Counted from the first letter of the stretch, positions 1 through 9,482 are shown. The stretch is DNA of 64,000 nucleotides from Acinetobacter rongchengensis (GCF_003611475.1 NZ_RAXT01000001.1:1-64000); one strand, 5' to 3'. A program made the numbers and translations. Notes: a model not told the origin generated them from the sequence alone.

Positions 1-1450
1 ACTATGCATACAGACCATTGGATCAATAACGATCCCGACGCTCAACAAAAATTAGCACAGGGATTAACTGCTTATTTAGCCATGAGTGATGCTTACCAAA
101 GCATAGCGTCTCGCGTGCATTTGATTAGAAAAGCACAATATACACTTGATTTGCAATACTATATTTGGGCCGATGACTTTATTGGCAATTTAATGTTAGA
201 GGAATTATTAGCTGCTGCGGATCGTGGAGTGAAAGTTAGATTATTAATTGACGATCAAAATGGCACAAAAATAGATCGACAATTAAGTGCCTTGATTACA
301 CATCCCAATATTTCGATCAAATTTTATAACCCATATAAATTCAGAAATTTCAGAGTACTTGATTATATTATTCGCGCAAATCGTTAACCATCGTATGCAC
401 AACAAATTGATCATTGCAGATGGTGCTATTGCGGTAACTGGTGGACGTAATATTAGCAGTGAGTATTTTGATGCGAGTGAATCTTTCCAGTTTACCGACA
501 TGGATATTTTATTTTTAGGGAATGCTGTACTTAATGCCAACCGTGTATTTCAAAAATTTTGGAACTTTGAACTGAGCTATCCTGTTGAAACTTTTATCAA
601 TAAAGGTTCAAAACAAGATTTATTGGATTTACGTCAAACATTTGTGAAATTAGGTCAATCTAACCATCCAACAGATGCCAAAGTAAATTTAGAGCAAAAG
701 GAATTGGCCAATGAATTAAATCAAAACAAAGTAGATTGGGCCTTTGCGGAATTTCTTGCTGACTCACCGAATAAAACGCTTGGGGAAGCTCAAGATGATG
801 AACTCATTTATCATCAAATCCGCAATCATATGGGGGATCCAAAACAAGAGATGGATTTAATTGCTGCTTATTTTGTTCCTACAAAAAACGGTACAAGTTT
901 TATTAATCAATTTCCTAAACAGAATGTAAACGTCAGGATTCTCACCAATTCATTTGTCGCCAATGATGTTGCTTTAGTGCATGCTTTTTATCAAAAATAC
1001 CGTGTGGATTTACTCAAAAATGGCGTTCAACTTTATGAATTCAAACCGTATATTGAGCGTAAACGCCGTACATGGTATGAAGTTGTGACTGGAAATGTAA
1101 TTCCTAAAAAAGGCAAAAATAAATCAAGTTTACATGCAAAATTTATCGATATTGATGACAAAGTTTTTATTGGTTCATTTAACTTAGACCCACGTTCATT
1201 TAACCTCAATACCGAAGTAGGCTTGGTGGTTAAATCTGATCCGCTTCAAGAACAAATTTCAAATTTACTTGATCGAACCTTAAACACGGTTGCCTACGAA
1301 TTAAAACTGAATAATCAAGGTGAAATCATATGGTTAGATCATCGTCCAGATGGTAAAACTATCGAATATAAAACAGATCCTGAAACGACCCGTTTCCAAA
1401 GACTCATGATGCATAGTGTATCTTATTTACCTATCGAGTGGATGATGTAA
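1..1450 (+). pseudogene. Phospholipase D / cardiolipin synthase-like gene, frameshifted and cut by the window edge
   Basis: Two overlapping reading frames together make one PLD-superfamily protein. The first frame (open from the window edge to the TAA at 385-387) gives the N-terminal part with LDLQYYIW and VKVRLLIDDQNG. The second frame, open from about 359, gives the first HKD motif (HNKLIIAD), then GGRNISSEYFD and the second HKD motif (HAKFIDID, followed by GSFNLDPRS). Both catalytic HKD motifs therefore lie in the second frame. Family members hydrolyse or transfer phosphatidyl groups, for example in ClsC-type cardiolipin synthesis. The shift lies near 361-385 and amounts to one extra base or two missing bases. 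The 5' end is outside the window, so the ATG at position 4 is probably internal. It is a broken gene unless this is a sequencing error. Confidence 0.8.
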
Positions 1451-1587
1451 TCAATAACCCAAATGTAATTCTTTTGGACCTACTTTGTCATTACAAAATT
1501 GATTATTTCTGTTTGATTCGTTCATCTGCTCAATATTTTTAGGATAAGCTTATTTTTAATAACCAATTAAAACTCAGTTTTATAATC

Positions 1588-2241
1588 TCAAATTTTACAC
1601 TCAAATAAACATAAACCTTTGTAATCTTTAATCAAGATCACTTGTTTATAGGCTGCTTTTTCCAAACTTTGGAAATGTTCTTCCACTGACATATAAAGTT
1701 GATTATTTTGCATAGCCTCTGCTGCAAAAACATGATCACAAACAAAATAAACTGCATCATCTTTCAATAATGCTTTTACTTGCTGATGGAACAACGATGC
1801 ATAAGCTTTATGGCGTAACTCATGTAATGCCTGATGAATAATCACCACATCAAATTGTCCGAGGTCTTTGTACCAATCCACTTGTTTAAAATCTGCAATT
1901 CTATATTCTACTCGTTCTAACTCATTGGTTAGCAACTTACTTTTTGATAGCTCATGCATGGCTTGAGAAAAATCAACAGCGGTATAATTGATCTCATGGC
2001 AATGCTGCAATAAGTGTTTAGCAAGAAATCCTGGACCTGAACCAATTTCTAACACTTGGATATTGTGTTTCTCCAAGTTTTTAATTTTATGGACATAAAG
2101 GTCAAAAAAATCATAACGCCAAGGTCGTTTAACATTGACCTCATTTGCCCATTGCAATGCCGCTTGTGGATCTTTTAAATCTATAGGACTCGCGACTTCT
2201 AGTATTTCCGTGTTTTTTATTTGATTAATCAGATTATCCAT
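1588..2241 (-). CDS. Class I SAM-dependent methyltransferase
   Basis: 217 aa with a Rossmann-type methyltransferase core. Motif I is LEIGSGPGFLAKHL at about residues 63-76, an acidic residue closes strand 2 (YTAVDFSQAM), and VVIIHQALHEL matches the motif IV region. The substrate cannot be read from the sequence. The C-terminal half (residues 120-217) looks like the helical lid common in small-molecule methyltransferases. It is a single gene with 77 bases to the next minus-strand gene. The ATG start has only a weak ribosome site. The family is secure, the function unknown. Confidence 0.8.
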   Translation of the reverse strand: MDNLINQIKNTEILEVASPIDLKDPQAALQWANEVNVKRPWRYDFFDLYVHKIKNLEKHNIQVLEIGSGPGFLAKHLLQHCHEINYTAVDFSQAMHELSKSKLLTNELERVEYRIADFKQVDWYKDLGQFDVVIIHQALHELRHKAYASLFHQQVKALLKDDAVYFVCDHVFAAEAMQNNQLYMSVEEHFQSLEKAAYKQVILIKDYKGLCLFECKI

Positions 2242-2318
2242 AACAGTTCTATAGCCAAGTTATTGTTTGGTATGAGTGAAATCACTACCGTCAGCCCCTC
2301 TTAAAACACAATCAATAA

Positions 2319-2639
2319 TTATATAAATAATGCAAAAATAATACCGAGAAATGCGATACAAATACTGAACATATATAGCTTTAAGGTCATAAAGTACATG
2401 GCTTGAGCATCATCATAGGTTTTATTACTCAATAATCGATAGACAACAACTAACATGACAATTAAAGAGATTAAGAGCGTTATAACAATCACCCAATCAG
2501 ACAAACTTTCTAATGCAGGATGCTCAGGTGTCCCTTCGATTGCCCATCCCGCTAAAAAATTAAGAATAAACCCCATCATAATGCCTAATGACGTGATCAT
2601 GGGTTGACGAAAGTCTTTGATATCACCTGTAAAACTCAT
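2319..2639 (-). CDS. Small three-helix inner-membrane protein of unknown function
   Basis: 106 aa with three clear hydrophobic segments (about residues 15-34, 49-67 and 84-105), separated by a short acidic loop (EGTPEHPALESLSD) and a polar loop (SNKTYDDAQ). The start is supported by AAGGA seven bases upstream of the ATG. There is no signal peptide other than the first helix and no catalytic motif. I do not recognise a named family. It looks like a lineage-specific membrane protein. Confidence 0.7.
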   Translation of the reverse strand: MSFTGDIKDFRQPMITSLGIMMGFILNFLAGWAIEGTPEHPALESLSDWVIVITLLISLIVMLVVVYRLLSNKTYDDAQAMYFMTLKLYMFSICIAFLGIIFALFI

Positions 2640-3078
2640 ATTAGATCCTTATAATAAATCGTTTTAATAAAGTTATTTGAATTAATACTTATTTTATAAT
2701 CGGTGTTTCTTATAATATCAATAGATTCTGCATGAAGTTTCAAATCACATGAAAAATTAACGAGCTATTCAAAAGAACCAAATTTAAAAACATCAAATCA
2801 ATAAGCAACTGTCTTTCTACAGGTCAAATGAATAAAATTCTGATTATTCAATGAAATTTTGCAATATTTTCAGTCACTATCAATCAGTCAAAATGATCAT
2901 ACCCTCGAATCCCTTCTAGAAATTAGTTTAGTACAGCAAAGAATTAAGCCACTAAAATGGACTAAAGGTAGTCAGCTTATTTGGTCTGATTTTAGTCATG
3001 TACGGACTTTTAAAATCAAGGGTTATAAATGGATACAATACCCAACAATGATGCCCTGAATAGAACATATAAACCTAC
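2640..3078. other. Long intergenic stretch, no convincing gene
   Basis: AT-rich spacer between the small membrane protein and the DNA glycosylase gene. A 66-codon frame at 2859-3059 on the plus strand starts with TTG, lacks a ribosome site and has no recognisable motif. It could be a gene remnant but is not called. No terminator or dyad stands out. Confidence 0.6.
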
Positions 3079-3675
3079 TTAAAGTAAGCCAATTTCTTTA
3101 AATAAGTTCTGATATGCTTCAGCTTTTTTATCTAATGCAAGTGGATAAGCTCTTGAAGATGAAGGCATTCTATATAAAGTAATCTCTCGATCTGCAAATA
3201 TTGCTTTAGATGAATGGCCTATTTGCGGTTTTTCAGTCATTTCAGGCATCGATAACATCAATGTATCTGTGGCTTTATCACCCGTGGTCATAATGTTGTG
3301 ACAATTTGGCATTTGATCTAAAAGTTGTTTGATGTCTGTTGCGGTTTCTATTTGTAAAAACTTATCTGCTGCATTGCCTTTTAAACGGATGATTTGATAC
3401 GACGTATCAAAAATAGCGATACCCTTTTCAATCAGAAAATCTTTAATCAATTGTTCTTTAAAATTTTTATTGGGTAAATCTAAAAAATAATCCTTATTAT
3501 TAAAAAAAATCACGCCAAAAATCCGCCACATATCGTTTTGATAATTTGGATAATAAAAATCCATTTTCCAACGTTCTTTAGGTGGTGGAAAGCTTCCTAA
3601 CATCAAAAGCTTGGCATTTTGAGGTAAAAAAGGTTTGAGCGGATGGGTTTCTATTGTTTGTTCAGAACTTGACAT
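3079..3675 (-). CDS. Uracil-DNA glycosylase superfamily protein (hypoxanthine-DNA glycosylase-like)
   Basis: About 198 aa. The N-terminal motif LMLGSFPPP followed by FYYPNYQNDMWRIFG, and the C-terminal motif RMPSSSRAYP, match the pattern of family 6 (hypoxanthine-DNA glycosylase) enzymes of the UDG superfamily, which remove deaminated bases from DNA. The Asn in YQNDMW is the expected catalytic-region residue in that family. The ATG at 3675 is preferred to a GTG two codons upstream. The gene stands alone, downstream of the truncated ATPase gene. The superfamily is fairly secure. The exact base specificity is inferred from the motifs only. Confidence 0.72.
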   Translation of the reverse strand: MSSSEQTIETHPLKPFLPQNAKLLMLGSFPPPKERWKMDFYYPNYQNDMWRIFGVIFFNNKDYFLDLPNKNFKEQLIKDFLIEKGIAIFDTSYQIIRLKGNAADKFLQIETATDIKQLLDQMPNCHNIMTTGDKATDTLMLSMPEMTEKPQIGHSSKAIFADREITLYRMPSSSRAYPLALDKKAEAYQNLFKEIGLL

Positions 3676-3772
3676 AAGCACACATTATTCAGGTTATCAT
3701 AGGTATTGTGGACTTAAATCATTTTATTTCAATATCAAATTTAACGGTTTAATTTTTCAGGTTAATATTTTA

Positions 3773-4198
3773 CTAAAATATTAGCCTACTGTTTTCTTTA
3801 TATTCTTCCATTATAATAAAATTATGAATAAATATTATACGATTTAAATATGAAAATCCTTGTGTTTCAGTTGAGTTAGTATCGTGTTCATCCACATATG
3901 AATATTTAAATTTACTTGTTATTTTATTTAAAATATTCAACTTTATAGAAATACTTCTATTCACCTCATGTTTATATACCATGGATGAGTAGCTTCCGAC
4001 ATCTAAAAGTTTTTTATCAGAATAAACTCCGCCTCTTAAATTTGGAGATAGTAATGATTGCTTCAACACCATTAAAGAGTGAATAATTGAACTCTTACCA
4101 GATGAATTCGCACCATAAATTAATGTAATAGGAGCCAAATCAATATTTTGAAAATCAGCAAAAGCCTTAAAGTTTTCGATACCTATTTGTTTAAGCAT
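3773..4198 (-). pseudogene. Truncated AAA/ABC-type ATPase (N-terminal part only)
   Basis: 141 aa beginning LKQIGIENFKAFADFQNIDL and carrying a complete Walker A (GANSSGKSS, about residues 30-38). This is the typical start of OLD-like or SMC-like AAA_15/DUF3696 ATPases found in anti-phage and toxin-type loci. Such proteins usually run to 400-600 aa with a signature motif, Walker B and a C-terminal effector. All of these are missing, and the 91 bases before the next gene hold no continuation in any frame. The ATG lies 19 bases after the PIN gene stop, so it belongs to the same transcript. I infer a 3' deletion. Confidence 0.65.
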
Positions 4199-4217
4199 TA
4201 CTAAATATACCCTTTAA

Positions 4218-4718
4218 TTAATTATAAAATTTAATACTATTTTCTAAAACCACACTTGCCATCTGCTCAAGATAATGATTATCCATATAATCATAAACCG
4301 CTAAAGCCAAGCCCAGTTCATTCACGACTGTTTTAAGCCCCTGATCATGAGAAATAATGGCTGTTGCATTGTTGGCAAGTGCTATCCCAATAATTTGAAT
4401 ATCAACTTTAACTTTTTGACGTGGATCTTGAGACTTTCTATTCTTTGGCAAATTGCGGTATTCGCGATAAACTTTGGCAGCACTTAATGCGGCTTTTGCA
4501 TCAAAATCTAAATTTTTAAATTTAGAGTTTGGTTTAAGCAAACTCAAAGAACGTGCTTCATTGTCATCACCCGCAATAAACTCAGAAATTGCAGGCATCG
4601 GCAAAGCCATAGTGAAATTTTTACCTTGATTTAGGAAAGCAACGAGATTCTTATATTCAGCCTGATCTTTGTCTTTCATCAATAATGTAATTAAGGCATT
4701 TGTATCTAAGATAATCAA
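4218..4718 (-). CDS. PIN-domain ribonuclease
   Basis: About 166 aa from a TTG start. The PIN metal ligands are all visible: Asp5 (ILDTNALI), Glu46 (AISEFIAG), Asp106 (KVDIQIIGIAL) and Asp125 (ISHDQGL). PIN nucleases cut RNA and are common as toxins. The start was chosen because the TTG at 4718-4716 overlaps the TGA of the upstream gene as TTGA and has a strong AAGGAG eight bases before it. A GTG at 4739 is possible but has no such site. Translation is therefore likely coupled to the upstream 271-aa protein. No small classic antitoxin is present; the upstream protein may play that part. Confidence 0.8.
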   Translation of the reverse strand: MIILDTNALITLLMKDKDQAEYKNLVAFLNQGKNFTMALPMPAISEFIAGDDNEARSLSLLKPNSKFKNLDFDAKAALSAAKVYREYRNLPKNRKSQDPRQKVKVDIQIIGIALANNATAIISHDQGLKTVVNELGLALAVYDYMDNHYLEQMASVVLENSIKFYN

Positions 4719-5530
4719 TCTTGTCGCTCCTTCAACCACTCAGCTATCGGGTCATCGTGTGTAGACCAATTCGATGCACCTTTTGCTCTAAAGTCATCAA
4801 TCCACTCTTCTAAGCTGATATCCTCAATGACATGGAACTTATTGATGATGTATTTCTTAAGTGTCAATTGATAAGAATTAGATTTCGATAAGTAGGTTGC
4901 TTCTCCTTCAAATCTTAAATTAGTGTCTTTATCAAAATATGGGAGTAGTTCTGTTAATAGCTTTTTAGTACATTCAGCAGGTACTTCATTACCATTATTC
5001 ATAATAATCGTGATGTGATCTGATCGGTCTTTGCCCTTTTGCAAACGAGTTAAACGACCATCCAAAGATTCTTCTTGTTTGAATATTTCTTCACTTTCAA
5101 GCTCTGGGACGACATATAAAATTTCTTCAGGTTTATAAACTTCGCCATCTTTTAAAGTACCATATGAAATTTCAGCACGACGATAGCCATACTTACCCAG
5201 TTCTTTTTGTATACGAGCAATTTGTTTACGCTTGGCTACGGTATCTTTTATCACATTAGACATAGCTAATGATCTACTGTCGTTCGGGACTGTAACAGCT
5301 ATCGTTGTAGAACCTTCTTTAATTGTATTAAAGCTCGCTTGTTTAATACCAACAATTTGACCGAATGCAGATAGCAAATTAGCAATACTGGAAATTTCTA
5401 GATCATGTAAATGTCCATCATGGATTTTTAAAACAAAATCAAGATTGCCAACTTGTTCTTGTTGAACGGTTGGATCAAATAGATCAAGACTTTGTTGGGC
5501 AACATTGCCCTTTTTACCCATTTTCGACAT
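4715..5530 (-). CDS. Uncharacterised protein, first gene of the PIN/AAA cassette
   Basis: 271 aa, soluble, with no signal peptide or membrane segment. The N-terminal region (LDFVLKIHDGHLHDLEISSIANLLSAFGQIVG) and a mid-region GSTTIAVTVPNDSRS look like a folded alpha/beta domain. Basic residues follow (VAKRKQIARIQKELGKYGYRR), and the C-terminus is acidic and tryptophan-bearing (EEWIDDFRAKGASNWS, AEWLKERQD). I do not recognise a family. Its stop overlaps the start of the PIN gene by four bases, which argues for production at a fixed ratio. Acting as a sensor, adaptor or antitoxin for the PIN nuclease is possible but not shown. Confidence 0.7.
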   Translation of the reverse strand: MSKMGKKGNVAQQSLDLFDPTVQQEQVGNLDFVLKIHDGHLHDLEISSIANLLSAFGQIVGIKQASFNTIKEGSTTIAVTVPNDSRSLAMSNVIKDTVAKRKQIARIQKELGKYGYRRAEISYGTLKDGEVYKPEEILYVVPELESEEIFKQEESLDGRLTRLQKGKDRSDHITIIMNNGNEVPAECTKKLLTELLPYFDKDTNLRFEGEATYLSKSNSYQLTLKKYIINKFHVIEDISLEEWIDDFRAKGASNWSTHDDPIAEWLKERQD

Positions 5531-5745
5531 TACAAATTATATTAAAATTTAATAGTTTACATTATAGAACAAAAGAAAGATAACTTACATATTAATTCTA
5601 TTTTACTTTTAAAACTAATCTTATGATTTGTCAACTGAAAAGCTATAGTTCTATAGATATAAATTAAAACTCTCAATTTTAAAATTACTGAATGCTTTTG
5701 GATTAAATTGAGTTGTGAAAATGACGCATTAAAAACAGCGATGAT

Positions 5746-6459
5746 TCATTGAAATTTATTGAGAATACTCTGTGAAATTTCTTTGGCCCATAGCTGATAA
5801 ATCTCTTGACTTGGATGAAATCCATCTTCAGCCATTTGCAAATTTAATGCTTTAAAATGAGCCAAATCAAATCGAATCAATTGATAATGTGGTTGTGTTT
5901 TTACAAATTGATGTAGTTGCTTATTCATCGCACTTGAATATTGCCCCAATAGCCATCCTAAAGGATTAGGAAGTGCTGGAAATAAATGCATCGGTGGAAC
6001 ACCTGTCACCACAACCTGTTTAGGTGAAAATCTAGACTCAATTTCGGCATAAAATTGTTGCTGTTGTAAAATCCATTTTTCCGGTGAGATTAATTTGGTC
6101 ACATCATTTACCCCAACAGATGTAATGACAACATCAAAGGATTGATGATTCAGTTGTTTTGTTCTCTCTAAAACCTGTAAAGTGGTATCACCTGTTTTAG
6201 CTTCCAGTTGATAATGGATTTCAAAATCATGTTTTAATTCATTTAATAATGATCCCAGTAAAGCATTTGTCTGATCTTGTACTCCTACACCTGCCGCTGC
6301 TGAATCACCTAAAATTAAAATAGATAAAGCTGTGCCCTTGCCAATAGTACCTTGTCGTTGTCCACTCGCCTCTTCTAATCGTGGCGTATATTTTTTAACA
6401 CGATACCCTTGAATAACAAGAGCTGGTATTAACAGCAATGTCGATAGTTTCAAAAACAT
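5746..6459 (-). CDS. SGNH/GDSL-type esterase with an N-terminal membrane anchor
   Basis: 237 aa. An N-terminal hydrophobic segment (about residues 2-18) followed by basic residues suggests an anchored or exported protein. The SGNH blocks are visible: block I LGDSAAAGVG with the nucleophile Ser at about 53, block III GVNDV, and block V DGFHPS with the catalytic Asp and His. These hydrolases cleave acyl esters of lipids or carbohydrates. Substrate unknown. The 180 bases upstream, towards the SDR gene, show no obvious terminator, so co-transcription is possible. Confidence 0.82.
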   Translation of the reverse strand: MFLKLSTLLLIPALVIQGYRVKKYTPRLEEASGQRQGTIGKGTALSILILGDSAAAGVGVQDQTNALLGSLLNELKHDFEIHYQLEAKTGDTTLQVLERTKQLNHQSFDVVITSVGVNDVTKLISPEKWILQQQQFYAEIESRFSPKQVVVTGVPPMHLFPALPNPLGWLLGQYSSAMNKQLHQFVKTQPHYQLIRFDLAHFKALNLQMAEDGFHPSQEIYQLWAKEISQSILNKFQ

Positions 6460-6639
6460 AGTGTAGCCATAAATACTGATTTAAACTCTATTAATCAATT
6501 AAAACATGATGAATAGAGTTTCAAACTTTTTGATCTTTACATATTTCACGCTGTTCTATTGAATCCATATCTAGAAAGATCGATGTGTCAATAAAACAGC
6601 GTAAATAAAAATGTTTACACATTTGATTTTAAATAAGAA

Positions 6640-7383
6640 TTAACCCAGTTTATTCACCAATTTTAAAGGCAAGATTTTCATCGCTAAACCCAGTGGTAAC
6701 CACGGCCACTGTGGGACATATGCTTTAACAGGTTGTTTTTCAATTGCTTTAACCAAAAGATGTGAGCCAGTTTCTACATCGACTTCAAACGGTAATTTTT
6801 TTGCACCTTCATTAATTTCAGTACGAATATAACCTGGGAAAATCGTTGATACTTTGATTTTAGTATCGATCAATTCAGCACGGATTCCTTCTGCCAAAGC
6901 CGCCACACCTGCTTTACTTGCACCGTAAGCGGTTAAATGTTTTGGCATGCCACGGATAGCGCTCATGGATGAGATCACCACCAAATGACCAAATTTTTGC
7001 TCTCGGAATATTTCAACAGCAGCTTCACATTGTGCTAAAGCAGAAATAAAATTCGTTTCTACCGTCGCGCGATTAATTTCAAACTTACCATTACCAATAC
7101 GACGACCGTCACCTACACCTGCATTGACAATGATTCGGTCAATCGTGCCAAATTCTTGTTTAAACTCACGAAAAACTTGAAAAACTTGTTCGTAATTGGT
7201 TACATCTAACACTTTAGGCAAAACTTTGACGCCATATTTAGACTCAAGCTCTTGTTTTAAATCCTCTAATCGTCCTAAACGACGTGCACACACAGCTAAA
7301 TTATAGCCTTTTTGTGCAAATTCACGTGCCATACCCGCACCAATCCCCGAACTTGCACCCGTGATTAAAATTGTCTTTGCCAT
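6640..7383 (-). CDS. Short-chain dehydrogenase/reductase (SDR)
   Basis: 247 aa. The cofactor loop is TGASSGIG (about residues 7-14), followed by NAG near residue 90 and the catalytic triad SSMSAIRG...YGASK (Ser, Tyr, Lys) of classical SDRs. The start at 7383 (MAKTILITG) has AAGGGA upstream; an in-frame extension to 7488 runs into a repeat and is rejected. It lies downstream of the phosphatase/phosphotransferase/acyl-CoA dehydrogenase set on the same strand, separated by that repeat. A role in oxidising a hydroxy-acyl substrate of the same pathway is a reasonable guess. Confidence 0.85.
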   Translation of the reverse strand: MAKTILITGASSGIGAGMAREFAQKGYNLAVCARRLGRLEDLKQELESKYGVKVLPKVLDVTNYEQVFQVFREFKQEFGTIDRIIVNAGVGDGRRIGNGKFEINRATVETNFISALAQCEAAVEIFREQKFGHLVVISSMSAIRGMPKHLTAYGASKAGVAALAEGIRAELIDTKIKVSTIFPGYIRTEINEGAKKLPFEVDVETGSHLLVKAIEKQPVKAYVPQWPWLPLGLAMKILPLKLVNKLG

Positions 7384-7456
7384 GCTATTTTCCCTTATAT
7401 TTGTTTGATTATTAGATATCTTACAAAAGTCGAATTGTGATGAACATTTATTAATA

Positions 7457-7535
7457 GAGAGAGGATTTATATGATAAATCTCCCTCATCCTAACCTTTTC
7501 CCTGAGCTATATATGGCGTAAGAGAAGGGACTCTC
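7457..7535. repeat. Intergenic repeat, copy 1 (inverted partner near 53.7 kb)
   Basis: Contains the dyad GATTTAT-atg-ATAAATC at 7464-7480 within a run beginning GAGAGG, and ends AGAGAAGGGACTCTC. The first 21 bases from 7459 reappear, reverse-complemented, at 53725-53745. In both copies the repeat is followed by a CCCTCAT-rich segment and a GAGAAGGGA-type end. It behaves like a REP/MITE-type repeat dispersed between genes. Confidence 0.7.
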
Positions 7536-7595
7536 AACATTAAGTTTCGATCACTTTTGACTTATGCAAGAAGTCTATTCTTCAGATATCAATCG

Positions 7596-8294
7596 TTAAA
7601 TCCACGTGAGTAATTGTGGGTCTTCGGCTTTAATAAAATGATGTTCATTTAAACTGAGTAATTGTGGTTCATTTCCAACCAAACGTAAGGTCGTTAAACT
7701 TGCATTGGCAATTGCCCAGTTCAATGCAAAGGTCTTATTCGGACTCAGTTCCAATAATTTTCCAGCAGCTACGGAAATCACCCCACCAGAAGTAAAGACT
7801 ACAGCATAACGTGGCTTAGTTTTTGCTAACTCATCGCATAAATTTTGTAATGCTGTCTCTACACGAAGTTTGAAATCTGGCCATGATTCATCATATTCAT
7901 GGTGAAAATCACCACCTATCCAACGATCGATTGCGCCTTCAAAAATTTTGGCTAAATAAGCACGTGGGCTACTTTCTTTCGCCACATCTTGTTGCAGCAA
8001 ATGAGGGTGATTAAATCGTGAATCATACTGCGCAAATACTTGTTGATGATTAAATTCATTCCAAGCAGGATCGGTAATGATCTGAGTTTCAGGAAAACTT
8101 TCAGCCAATGCAAATTGTGCCGTTTGCTGATGTCGTTGCATTGAACCAGCCACCACATAAGGTGCTTCTTTCAAAATTTTATTGAAATATTGCCCCAATA
8201 ATTTGGCTTGTAATTCTCCATTTGGAGAAAGCTTGTCATAACTCTCTGCGCCAAAAGATGCTTGCCCATGACGTACCAAATAAATTGTGGTCAT
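7596..8294 (-). CDS. Histidine phosphatase family protein
   Basis: 232 aa starting MTTIYLVRHGQASFG, the RHG signature whose His forms the phospho-enzyme. A second conserved region (SGGVISVAAGKLL) stands in the place of the second catalytic His region. The family includes phosphoglycerate mutases and small-molecule phosphatases. The ATG overlaps the stop of the phosphotransferase gene by four bases (ATGA), so the two are translationally coupled. That suggests it acts in the same pathway, perhaps on a phosphorylated acyl intermediate or a side product. Confidence 0.85.
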   Translation of the reverse strand: MTTIYLVRHGQASFGAESYDKLSPNGELQAKLLGQYFNKILKEAPYVVAGSMQRHQQTAQFALAESFPETQIITDPAWNEFNHQQVFAQYDSRFNHPHLLQQDVAKESSPRAYLAKIFEGAIDRWIGGDFHHEYDESWPDFKLRVETALQNLCDELAKTKPRYAVVFTSGGVISVAAGKLLELSPNKTFALNWAIANASLTTLRLVGNEPQLLSLNEHHFIKAEDPQLLTWI

Positions 8295-9412
8295 TTTCCT
8301 AAAATTTCCTTAAATTTTTCCATGTATTTATGTGCAATTTCATCGGCTTCTAATTTATGCACGCCTATCAATTTTAATGCACGAATATGTAAAGCATGAA
8401 TCACAATCCAAAAGTCTTTAAATGCAGGATTATCCGTTTGTTTATGATAATAGCGATAATAGATTTGCTGTGCGATTACAGCCAAACGGAAAATTCCGAA
8501 CACTTCATAAAATGTCCAATTTTCAGGTTGCAGCCCTGTTTTTTCTAAATAATAGTCAACGACTTCTTTACGTGTAAACATACCCTTTAAATGGGTGGGT
8601 TGACGACGTGTCGATTTGAAGATCTGATTGTCAGTATCTTCAACCCAATATGCCAAAGCTGAACCTAGATCCATCAGTGGATCACCGATCGTCGCCATTT
8701 CCCAATCCAAAACACCTATCACTTTTGCAGGCTGTTGTGGATCTAAAATCACATTATCAAAACGCCAATCATTATGGATAACACAACTGGTTGAATCAGC
8801 GGGAATATTTTCATGTAGCCATTTTCGAACGAACTTGAAACTTGGTACATTGATGGTATGCGCTTTCTCATAACGCTGATCCCAACCTTCCACTTGACGA
8901 CGACAATAGCCATCGCCTTTACCGAGTTTTTCCAGTTCTGTACCGTGGTAAGGAACTTGATGTAATTCAATTAATTTATCAAGTACATTCACACACAATT
9001 CATGCACTTGCTTTTCATTGAAATTTAATTCAGGGGGTAATTTTGCACGAGGAATAATGCCTTCAATGCGTTTCATCACATAAAAGTCACAGCCGATCAC
9101 GGACTCATCCTGACAAAGTGCAACCATCTCAGGAAGCACAGGATAATAAGGTGCAAGCCATTTTTGCACATTATATTCGCGTGTCATATCATGTGCCGAT
9201 TTTGCTTTTGTTCCTTTCGGTGGACGACGTAAAATCAAATCTGCATTGTCATATTTTAAGCGATATGTCCAGTTTGATGCACCACCAGAATACTGTGTAA
9301 CTTCAACTACACCTGAAATTTCCGATCCATTTTCAATAAGCCAATTTCCAACAGCACGAACGTCTAGCTCCTCGCCTTCACGTACATTTCCACCAATATC
9401 AATGACTGACAT
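8291..9412 (-). CDS. APH-type phosphotransferase linked to acyl-CoA dehydrogenase (ACAD10/LvaA-like)
   Basis: 373 aa with the aminoglycoside-phosphotransferase fold. The catalytic loop is VIHNDWRFDNVILD and the metal motif GVLDWEMATIGDPLMDLG; the nucleotide-loop region reads YSGGASNWTYRL. The start at 9412 (MSVIDIGGN) has AGGAAA upstream. In Pseudomonas lva and mammalian ACAD10/11 systems, such a kinase phosphorylates 4-hydroxyacyl-CoA so that a partner acyl-CoA dehydrogenase can act on it. The gene directly upstream is an acyl-CoA dehydrogenase, which fits this role by inference. It is not an antibiotic resistance gene by context. Confidence 0.82.
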   Translation of the reverse strand: MSVIDIGGNVREGEELDVRAVGNWLIENGSEISGVVEVTQYSGGASNWTYRLKYDNADLILRRPPKGTKAKSAHDMTREYNVQKWLAPYYPVLPEMVALCQDESVIGCDFYVMKRIEGIIPRAKLPPELNFNEKQVHELCVNVLDKLIELHQVPYHGTELEKLGKGDGYCRRQVEGWDQRYEKAHTINVPSFKFVRKWLHENIPADSTSCVIHNDWRFDNVILDPQQPAKVIGVLDWEMATIGDPLMDLGSALAYWVEDTDNQIFKSTRRQPTHLKGMFTRKEVVDYYLEKTGLQPENWTFYEVFGIFRLAVIAQQIYYRYYHKQTDNPAFKDFWIVIHALHIRALKLIGVHKLEADEIAHKYMEKFKEILGK

Positions 9413-9482
9413 GTTATTTTCCTGAATCTTACGTATTCTAAAAATCAATGATGTTTCAACGAAATAATAGCATTTCGTTTTA

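Noticed and set aside
2859..3059. 66-codon plus-strand frame
   Set aside because: TTG start without a ribosome site, no recognised motif, ends before the neighbouring gene; kept only as part of the intergenic note.
6640..7488. SDR start at 7488
   Set aside because: The extension translates repeat sequence; the ATG at 7383 has a good ribosome site and begins the Rossmann fold.
8291..9412. Aminoglycoside resistance kinase
   Set aside because: Motifs are of the APH superfamily, but length and the adjacent acyl-CoA dehydrogenase point to the ACAD10/LvaA-like catabolic branch.
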